Assembly: GCF_027531705.1 (NCBI RefSeq)
Contig: NZ_JAPZSP010000038.1
Location: forward strand, 1 to 39,657
Direction: 5' to 3'
DNA from: Flavobacterium sp.
Lineage (GTDB): Bacteria > Bacteroidota > Bacteroidia > Flavobacteriales > Flavobacteriaceae
DNA length: 39,657 nucleotides
The notes below the pieces were generated by a model. The model ran no database searches, was not told the DNA's origin, and saw nothing but the letters and a program-made list of their open reading frames with translations. This document shows, one piece after another, positions 34,469-39,657 of the stretch. Position 1 is the stretch's first letter. Each line of letters starts with the position of its first letter. The translations under genes were made by a program, and so were the position numbers.

Positions 34469-34476
34469 TAACTTTG
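34469..34476 (+). promoter_or_regulatory. -7 element TAACTTTG between the decarboxylase and DHS-like genes
   Basis: An exact TAnnTTTG 65 bases before ATG 34541. The -33 region has no TTTG. It may be an internal promoter that lets the DHS-like gene be expressed alone. Confidence 0.35.
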
Positions 34477-34540
34477 GAATTTTAGAAAAATAGTTTTTCT
34501 TTGAAGTCCAAACTACAATAATAAACATTAAACAAACAAA

Positions 34541-35515
34541 ATGAGCAAAGGACCAATAAGTCAGTTTATTGAGAAGAATTATCTTCACTTCAACGCTGCT
34601 GCTTTAGTAGATGCTGCCAAAGGATATGAGCAACATTTGCTAGAAAATGGAAAAATGATGATTACTCTTGGAGGAGCAATGAGTACTGCTGAACTTGGAA
34701 AATCATTAGCAGAAATGATTCGTCAAGACAAAGTACATATTATTTCATGTACAGGAGCAAATCTTGAAGAAGATATTATGAATTTAGTAGCTCACAATTC
34801 ATACAAAAGAGTACCAAACTACAGAGATTTAAGTCCACAAGACGAATGGGATTTATTAGAAAATCATTATAATAGAGTAACTGATACTTGTATTCCTGAA
34901 GAAGAAGCTTTTAGAAGATTACAATCGCATTTATATGATATTTGGCATAATGCAGATTCAAAAGGAGAACGATATTTTCCACATGAATTTATGTATCAAA
35001 TGATTAATTCTGGTGTTTTGAAACAATACTACGAAATTGATCCTAAAGATTCTTGGATGGTTGCTGCGGCAGAAAAAAATCTTCCAATTGTAGTTCCAGG
35101 TTGGGAAGACAGTACAATGGGTAATATTTTTGCTTCTTATTGTATTAAAGGCGAATTCAAACCAAGCACAATGAAAAGCGGAATTGAATACATGATGTGG
35201 TTGTCTGATTGGTATCCAAAAAATTCTGGTGGTAAAGGAGTTGGTTTTTTCCAAATTGGTGGTGGAATTGCAGGAGATTTTCCAATTTGCGTAGTTCCAA
35301 TGTTATACCAAGATATGGAAATGCATGATATTCCTTTCTGGAGTTATTTTTGCCAAATTTCCGATTCAACAACAAGTTATGGTTCGTACTCTGGTGCGGT
35401 TCCAAATGAAAAAATCACTTGGGGCAAATTAGATATTCATACGCCAAAGTTCATTATCGAGTCGGATGCAACTATTGTTGCTCCATTAATTTTTGCTTAT
35501 TTATTAGACCAATAA
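34541..35515 (+). CDS. Deoxyhypusine synthase-like protein lacking the catalytic lysine
   Basis: A 324-residue member of the deoxyhypusine/homospermidine synthase family, which uses NAD+ and transfers aminobutyl groups of polyamines. NAD-site features are clear: 'MMITLGGAMSTAELGKSL' (39-56), 'HIISCTGANLEEDIM' (66-80) and 'ITWGKLDIHTPKFIIESDATIVAPLI' (292-317). At the active site, however, eukaryotic GGGVVKHH reads GGGIAGDF here (240-247), so the imine-forming Lys is Gly245. The 'FFHSY' segment of eukaryotic enzymes reads 'IFASY'. Bacteria have no eIF5A, so the true substrate is unknown; proximity to arginine decarboxylase suggests agmatine or a product of it. A cyanobacterial homologue has, I believe, been called speY. 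The acidic-tail gene follows after nine bases. Confidence 0.9.
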   Translation: MSKGPISQFIEKNYLHFNAAALVDAAKGYEQHLLENGKMMITLGGAMSTAELGKSLAEMIRQDKVHIISCTGANLEEDIMNLVAHNSYKRVPNYRDLSPQDEWDLLENHYNRVTDTCIPEEEAFRRLQSHLYDIWHNADSKGERYFPHEFMYQMINSGVLKQYYEIDPKDSWMVAAAEKNLPIVVPGWEDSTMGNIFASYCIKGEFKPSTMKSGIEYMMWLSDWYPKNSGGKGVGFFQIGGGIAGDFPICVVPMLYQDMEMHDIPFWSYFCQISDSTTSYGSYSGAVPNEKITWGKLDIHTPKFIIESDATIVAPLIFAYLLDQ

Positions 35516-35524
35516 AATATATTT

Positions 35525-35944
35525 ATGAGAAGAGTTATTGTTGATTATGCTAAACTAACAGGAGATATTTTAAACTTATTAGTTGAAAAATTTCCTGACG
35601 GATATGACGATTCAGACATTATTCGCTTTAGAAATGCCCAAAATGAACTTGTAGAAGCTGTTGAAGTAAGAACTGAAGACACTATTTATTTAGTAAAAGT
35701 AAGTACTAAACTGGCAAGCAGAATGGAGAAATTTGACGAAGATGATGATTTAGATTCAGTAATCGAACCAATTATTCCTGTTGCTGGTTTGGATGATGAC
35801 GAAGATGCTCCTGGAGATGACGACGATGTAGAAGAAGATTTACTAAAAGACAAAGGTGGCTCAGACGATGGTGACGACGACGATGACGACGATGATGATG
35901 AACCATCAGATAATTTTGACGATGACGATGATGACGAAGAATAA
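35525..35944 (+). CDS. Conserved hypothetical protein with Asp-rich tail
   Basis: A 139-residue protein in two parts. Residues 1-70 are a compact domain ('MRRVIVDYAKLTGDILNLLV', 'EKFPDGYDDSDIIRFRNAQN', 'ELVEAVEVRTEDTIYLVKVS'). Residues 73-139 are largely Asp and Glu with one short Pro/Val patch ('VIEPIIPVAGL'). I recall close relatives in Flavobacterium, sometimes labelled 'DNA primase', but there is no primase motif and I would not use that name. The strongly negative tail could mimic nucleic acid or bind polyamines or divalent cations, which is attractive next to a polyamine locus but speculative. It begins nine bases after the DHS-like stop, so cotranslation is likely, and a strong terminator follows. 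Confidence 0.83.
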   Translation: MRRVIVDYAKLTGDILNLLVEKFPDGYDDSDIIRFRNAQNELVEAVEVRTEDTIYLVKVSTKLASRMEKFDEDDDLDSVIEPIIPVAGLDDDEDAPGDDDDVEEDLLKDKGGSDDGDDDDDDDDDEPSDNFDDDDDDEE

Positions 35945-35963
35945 ATATTAAATACCAATATTT

Positions 35964-36008
35964 AAAATCCCAAATTCCAATGTTTAGTATGGAATTTGGG
36001 GTTTTTTT
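35964..36008 (+). terminator. Rho-independent terminator after the polyamine unit
   Basis: A 16-bp stem, AAAATCCCAAATTCCA paired with TGGAATTTGGGGTTTT (one T-G pair), with a 10-base loop and a run of seven T. It separates the unit from the convergent DinB gene. Confidence 0.85.
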
Positions 36009-36018
36009 ATAACATAAA

Positions 36019-36050
36019 TTTTGGAATTTGGAATTTGTCTTTTGGAATTT
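36019..36050. repeat. Three copies of TTGGAATTT
   Basis: TTGGAATTT occurs at 36021-36029, overlaps a second copy two bases on (TTTGGAATTTG), and recurs at 36042-36050. The same word forms the right arm of the adjacent terminator (TGGAATTTGG), suggesting the hairpin and the repeats share an origin. Confidence 0.55.
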
Positions 36051-36052
36051 CC

Positions 36053-36571
36053 CTAAAGATATCTTTCTTCAAAAACTCTTTGATGGTGGTTTTGATGACC
36101 AATAATAATAAATCCTAAAGCTCTAACCGACATTGGATTGTTGTTGGCTGTTCCTACTCTTAATAATTTATCATCAGAAAAAGATTTGAACAATAACAAT
36201 GTTGCATGTCTTACTGCAGATAATTCAGTTAACATATCCATGATGCTTCTTGAATTTGCATTGGCTTCATCCACATAATCGTTTTCTTCAAAACCTGGTA
36301 AATCGGTTTTATCATTTCTTGCAAATCGCAACGCACGATAAGCAAAAATTCTTTCTGCATCAATTAAATGCAAAATAATATCTTTTATTGTCCATTTTCC
36401 TTCGGCATATCGGTAATCAAATTTATCCATTGGAATATCTTGAACAAATTTAATAAAGCGATGTAAAGAAATTTCTAATTCTTCTACTAGAGTATATTCA
36501 TCAGAAACTTGAGCGATGTAATTTGCGTAGAAAGGTGCGTATTCGTTTGTGTTTAGTTGGTTTGGTTTCAT
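36053..36571 (-). CDS. DinB-family four-helix-bundle protein
   Basis: A 172-residue protein of the DinB/YfiT-like superfamily, metal-binding four-helix bundles that include bacillithiol- and mycothiol-dependent transferases. Metal-ligand candidates are His68 in 'ILHLIDAERIFAYRALRFAR' and His159/His163 in 'IIIGHQNHHQRVFEERY', the expected spacing for the family. The reaction is unknown. Flavobacteria may use bacillithiol-like thiols, so a thiol transferase is possible. The gene stands alone, convergent with the acidic-tail gene. A -7 element TACTTTTG lies at 36629-36636 on the minus strand. Confidence 0.9.
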   Translation of the reverse strand: MKPNQLNTNEYAPFYANYIAQVSDEYTLVEELEISLHRFIKFVQDIPMDKFDYRYAEGKWTIKDIILHLIDAERIFAYRALRFARNDKTDLPGFEENDYVDEANANSRSIMDMLTELSAVRHATLLLFKSFSDDKLLRVGTANNNPMSVRALGFIIIGHQNHHQRVFEERYL

Positions 36572-36628
36572 TTTTTAATTAAGTAAATAATTTGATCTGT
36601 TAGTAACTTTAGGTTAAGCATTAAAAAT

Positions 36629-36636
36629 CAAAAGTA
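36629..36636 (-). promoter_or_regulatory. -7 element TACTTTTG ahead of the DinB gene
   Basis: An exact TAnnTTTG on the minus strand, about 58 bases before ATG 36571. No -33 TTG at the normal spacing. Confidence 0.4.
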
Positions 36637-36713
36637 CAAAACAAACTTTAATCCCGAGTATTCTAGAAACCTTAAAAACCAATTTCTTAAAATAACTTTA
36701 AGCAGAAATTTTG

Positions 36714-37481
36714 TTAATACGTTATACTTTCTCCATCATTTGGAATAAAAACCTTGTCAGAAAGTCCAATTTTTGAAACTTCTGCTTCTAATTGTTTTCT
36801 TGTTGTTGGACAATGATTTACAGCTTCTAGATGATTTGCGATAACTTGGTTTGGTGCATTTTTTACGAATTTTAAAATGTCATCCATTCGCATTAACAAA
36901 GGTTGAAAAATATCTAATTGAGCTGTTCCAGAAGCCACCACAGCTATTTCAGGTTTTAATTGTGTCAAAACTTTGTGAACATCATCAGTATAAATGGTAT
37001 CGGCACTTAAATAGATTGATTTTTCGTTCGGTAATTCTATGTGAAATCCCATCACATTTCCCATTGGTTTTGCTACAAATCCGTATCCATGAACTGCAGG
37101 AATACCTTGAATTTTTCCGCCTAAAAAAGGGCTTTCTTTCCAATATTCAACAGTTTGGGAAACGTTTAATCCTTTTTTTCTTAAGGTGGCTTCGTCTTTT
37201 ATACTGCAAATAACTGGAATTTGTTTAAGGCGAAGAAAATTTTCGGCTTCTTTGTCCAAATGGTCTGGATGCAAATGCGTAATTAAACAATGTGTCGTTT
37301 TATCAACGATATTAATTGCATTGCTTGGTAAATCTACAATAGGATTTCGTTGTGGTTTGAAACGGAAAAGTGTAAAAGTTGGTCCAGCTGTTCCTTTTTT
37401 TCCAAGCATTGGATCAACTAATATAAAATTTTCTCCAGTTTCTATGACTAAAGTGGCGTTTCTTAAATGATGTACTTTCAT
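36714..37481 (-). CDS. Metallo-beta-lactamase-fold hydrolase
   Basis: A 255-residue cytoplasmic MBL-fold protein of the UlaG-like branch. The zinc motif HxHxDH is present as 'THLHPDHLD' (His69, His71, Asp73, His74). Further ligands are probably His131 in 'AVHGYGF', Asp160 in 'LSADTIYTDD' and a C-terminal His in 'VIANHLEAVNHCP'. The family hydrolyses phosphodiesters, lactones or related bonds, and the substrate here is unknown. It lies 74 bases downstream of the Crp/Fnr-type regulator on the same strand, so it is a likely target or operon partner of it. No own promoter was found. Confidence 0.9.
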   Translation of the reverse strand: MKVHHLRNATLVIETGENFILVDPMLGKKGTAGPTFTLFRFKPQRNPIVDLPSNAINIVDKTTHCLITHLHPDHLDKEAENFLRLKQIPVICSIKDEATLRKKGLNVSQTVEYWKESPFLGGKIQGIPAVHGYGFVAKPMGNVMGFHIELPNEKSIYLSADTIYTDDVHKVLTQLKPEIAVVASGTAQLDIFQPLLMRMDDILKFVKNAPNQVIANHLEAVNHCPTTRKQLEAEVSKIGLSDKVFIPNDGESITY

Positions 37482-37555
37482 TATTTAATAGTTTTAAATT
37501 GAAAGCACAAAGTTGCCCAATACTAAAATAGATTCCATTGATTCAAATCAAGAAA

Positions 37556-38128
37556 TTAAATTCTTTTTCTAATTCTGCTCAATGTTTCGGGCGTAATTCC
37601 CAAGTAGGAGGCAATATGATATTGAGGAATTTGTGATAACCAATCCGGTTTATTTTTCATTATATCGAGATACAATTCTTCTGCAGTATTAACAAAATGG
37701 TTGAATTCTTCGGTTTCTTTATTGACAACAATTCGTTGGAAAATGGTTTCTACAAACAACTTACCACAATTATATTGGTCGGTAAAAGTCGAAAATATTT
37801 CTTTAGATAAAACTCTCAAATCTACATCAGTTAAACATTCCTGGTATTTTTTTGTAGTGGTAGAATGCGTAAATGAGGAAAAATCGGTTATAAAACCGGC
37901 ATCTGTAAAAAAATTGATGTTTTTTTCTTTGTCGGTTGTTGCATAATATTCTCGAATGATTCCTTGATCTAAAAAGCGAAGTTCATTATCTATCGTTCCA
38001 TTTTCTAAAATGATTTCACCTTTTTTGAATGATTTTACAGCAAAAGTATTTACAAATTCTTCTAAACCTTCTTTATTAAAAGGAAATTCATTGCTAAAAA
38101 ATAAAGATAATTTGTCTGCTTCTTTCAT
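37556..38128 (-). CDS. Crp/Fnr-family transcriptional regulator
   Basis: A 190-residue regulator with a cyclic-nucleotide-binding-like beta roll (about 20-110: 'FKKGEIILENGTIDNELRFLDQGIIREYY', 'INFFTDAGFITDFSSF') and a C-terminal helix-turn-helix ('IPQYHIASYLGITPETLSRIRKR'). The PRxRS cAMP-binding motif of true CRP is missing, so it probably binds another ligand or none, as in many Bacteroidota paralogues. ATG 38128 is used; an in-frame TTG two codons upstream is less likely. Its promoter (TTG-N18-TATTTTTG, minus) is close upstream. The MBL hydrolase gene follows after 74 bases. Confidence 0.9.
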   Translation of the reverse strand: MKEADKLSLFFSNEFPFNKEGLEEFVNTFAVKSFKKGEIILENGTIDNELRFLDQGIIREYYATTDKEKNINFFTDAGFITDFSSFTHSTTTKKYQECLTDVDLRVLSKEIFSTFTDQYNCGKLFVETIFQRIVVNKETEEFNHFVNTAEELYLDIMKNKPDWLSQIPQYHIASYLGITPETLSRIRKRI

Positions 38129-38170
38129 TTTCAAGTGCGCGTTTTTTCTAGGTTCGCTTAATAATCATAC

Positions 38171-38199
38171 CAAAAATAAAATAATAATAAAAATCTCAA
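38171..38199 (-). promoter_or_regulatory. Promoter of the Crp/Fnr gene (TTG-N18-TATTTTTG)
   Basis: On the minus strand TTG (38197-38199) is followed after 18 bases by TATTTTTG (38171-38178), about 43 bases before ATG 38128. The spacing is one short of the common range. Confidence 0.5.
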
Positions 38200-38203
38200 C
38201 GCA

Positions 38204-39657
38204 TTAAGCCGAATTCCTGCTAGCATTAGTATTTCCGAACAATGATCGCATTACCAATTTTTCATAAACTTCCAGTAATTTAGCATCACTTCTACCCTTT
38301 TTGATTTCGTTGATTTTCATCAAAGCATATTGCTGAATCGTTAACAATGGTAACACAATATCTTCACGCATTTTGATTGAAGCTTTTCCGTCTGGATAGT
38401 TTTCCATTAGTTCTTTATGTCCTGCAATTTTTAGTAATAATCGCTTGGTTTCTTGAAATTCATCAAAGATTATTTGCCAAAAATCACCAAACTCAGCATC
38501 GTTTTTCATGTACTGCGTTAGCGGAAAAAAGGATTTTGCCAACGACATCATACTGTTTTCTAATAACGTTCTGAAAAATAAAGACGTATCAAATAATGTT
38601 TGTACTTTGTCCCATTCACCCGATTCTTCAAAATGTTTTAAAGCCGAACCAACTCCAAAAAAACCAGGCACATTTTGCTTCATTTGACTCCAGGAACCTA
38701 CAAACGGAATCGCTCTCAAATCCGCAAAATCGAGACTTTCGCTTGCATTTCTCTTTGATGGACGACTTCCAATATTGGTTTTTGAATAATAATTCAACGT
38801 ACTCATTTGCTCCAAATAAGGAATAAACTTAGGATGATTTTTGAAACTCAAATATTTTTGATACCCAATTTCAGAAAGTTCGTCAATGATTTTTTTATCG
38901 GAATCTGACAAATTGATGCTTTCATTTTTGTAAATCTGATTGGCAACTCCAGCACTTAGAAGATTTTCTAAATTATAACGACAAGATTCTGTTGTTCCAA
39001 AATTTGAACTAATAGTTTGCCCTTGAATTGTCAACTGTATTTCTTGATTCTCAATTTCTGAACCTAATGACGCATAAAATTTATGCGTTTTTCCACCACC
39101 ACGAGCTGGCGGACCACCACGACCATCAAAGAAAACAACTTTAATTCCGTATTTTCTTGAGATTGTTGTTATGGTTTGTTTGGCTTTATAAATTCCCCAA
39201 TTTGCCATCAAATAACCGCCATCTTTAGTTCCGTCAGAGAAACCTAACATTACGGTTTGTTTGTTGTTTCTATTTTTTAAATGTGCAGCGTACTCTTTAT
39301 TAGTGTACAATTGCTCCATAATTTTATCAGCATCTTTCAAATCATCAATCGATTCAAATAACGGAACAATATCTACTGATGGATTTTCCCAATTGCATAA
39401 TTTGAATAATGCATAAGTTTCTAAAACATTCAAAGCACTTTCATTGTTGGAAATAATATAGCGGTTGGCTCCTAATTCGCCATTATTTTCTTGAATTGTT
39501 TTTATTGCAAAAATAGAATCTAATGTTTGCTTAGTCATTTCATCGTTAAACAAGTCGGAAGAAATATTTCCGGAAATTGTGGTTAGCAATTCCATTCGCT
39601 TTTCACTTGAATACGAAAAGTAATTTTTGAAATCTTCGTTACCAGTTTCGAAAGAAT
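38204..39657 (-). CDS. ppc: Phosphoenolpyruvate carboxylase, C-terminal half (N-terminus beyond window)
   Basis: It carboxylates phosphoenolpyruvate to oxaloacetate to refill the TCA cycle. About 484 codons are visible, and the frame stays open to the right edge, so the ATG at 39595 is internal. Conserved PEPC blocks appear in order: 'LGFSDGTKDGGYLMANW', the catalytic glycine-rich 'FFDGRGGPPARGGG', 'IQGQTISSNFG' and 'RAIPFVGSWSQMKQNVPGFFGVGSAL'. The C-terminus is 'NASRNSA', where E. coli has GMRNTG. The usual length is near 860-900 residues, so roughly 400 are missing. The FDGRGGPPARGGG form is typical of the Bacteroidota branch. Confidence 0.93.
   Translation of the reverse strand, partial: SFETGNEDFKNYFSYSSEKRMELLTTISGNISSDLFNDEMTKQTLDSIFAIKTIQENNGELGANRYIISNNESALNVLETYALFKLCNWENPSVDIVPLFESIDDLKDADKIMEQLYTNKEYAAHLKNRNNKQTVMLGFSDGTKDGGYLMANWGIYKAKQTITTISRKYGIKVVFFDGRGGPPARGGGKTHKFYASLGSEIENQEIQLTIQGQTISSNFGTTESCRYNLENLLSAGVANQIYKNESINLSDSDKKIIDELSEIGYQKYLSFKNHPKFIPYLEQMSTLNYYSKTNIGSRPSKRNASESLDFADLRAIPFVGSWSQMKQNVPGFFGVGSALKHFEESGEWDKVQTLFDTSLFFRTLLENSMMSLAKSFFPLTQYMKNDAEFGDFWQIIFDEFQETKRLLLKIAGHKELMENYPDGKASIKMREDIVLPLLTIQQYALMKINEIKKGRSDAKLLEVYEKLVMRSLFGNTNASRNSA

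Noticed and set aside
35686..35958. Ser-rich minus-strand frame opposite the acidic-tail gene
   Set aside because: Complement of the Asp codon run; no start context, no family.

Overview
The window is AT-rich chromosomal DNA from a member of the Bacteroidota, most likely a Flavobacterium or close relative. Four things point there: a protein with a type IX secretion (T9SS) C-terminal sorting domain, repeated matches to the Bacteroidota promoter pattern TTTG-N19..21-TAnnTTTG, typical flavobacterial families (TamB next to tsaD, DUF4159, THUMP-like methyltransferase, short arginine decarboxylase), and almost no Shine-Dalgarno sequences. No phage, insertion sequence, rRNA or CRISPR array is visible.

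Layout. 1-4076 (-): tamB, whose C-terminus runs off the left edge. 4218-10680 (+): tsaD, then a tight six-gene run (ArsR regulator, rsmE, T9SS-secreted protein, DUF4159 protein, THUMP-like methyltransferase, exported protein), which meets a VanX-like dipeptidase (-) with a 4-base overlap of stop codons. 11335-11606 (-): tRNA-Ser, tRNA-Pro and tRNA-Arg with a shared promoter and terminator. 11916-13890 (+): thiolase and an NlpC/P60 peptidase. 13941-17913 (-): TPR protein and gyrA. 18177-22644 (+): clpC and an ABC exporter. 22740-23909 (-): proline dehydrogenase.

24006-31556 (-) is a light-response island: SDR/DUF2867 protein, DASH cryptochrome, iron-sulfur photolyase (FeS-BCP), a small DUF2256 zinc-ribbon gene overlapping a third photolyase, a flavin-reductase-like protein, a DUF2452 protein and a TIGR03643/DUF2805 protein. 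Its intergenic gaps hold short repeats and hairpins. Three photolyase/cryptochrome types together imply repair or sensing of several UV lesions, possibly with a dedicated flavin reductase.

31708-35944 (+): aroB, then a polyamine-related unit. This unit is a promoter, a 59-codon leader ORF that may be leaderless, a hairpin, arginine decarboxylase, a deoxyhypusine-synthase-like protein lacking the catalytic lysine, and a protein with an aspartate-rich tail. The chemistry of this cluster is the most interesting open question in the window. 36053-39657 (-): DinB-like protein, metallo-beta-lactamase-fold hydrolase, Crp/Fnr regulator, and the C-terminal half of phosphoenolpyruvate carboxylase, which runs off the right edge.

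All calls come from reading the sequence and from memory of protein families. No database search was run.
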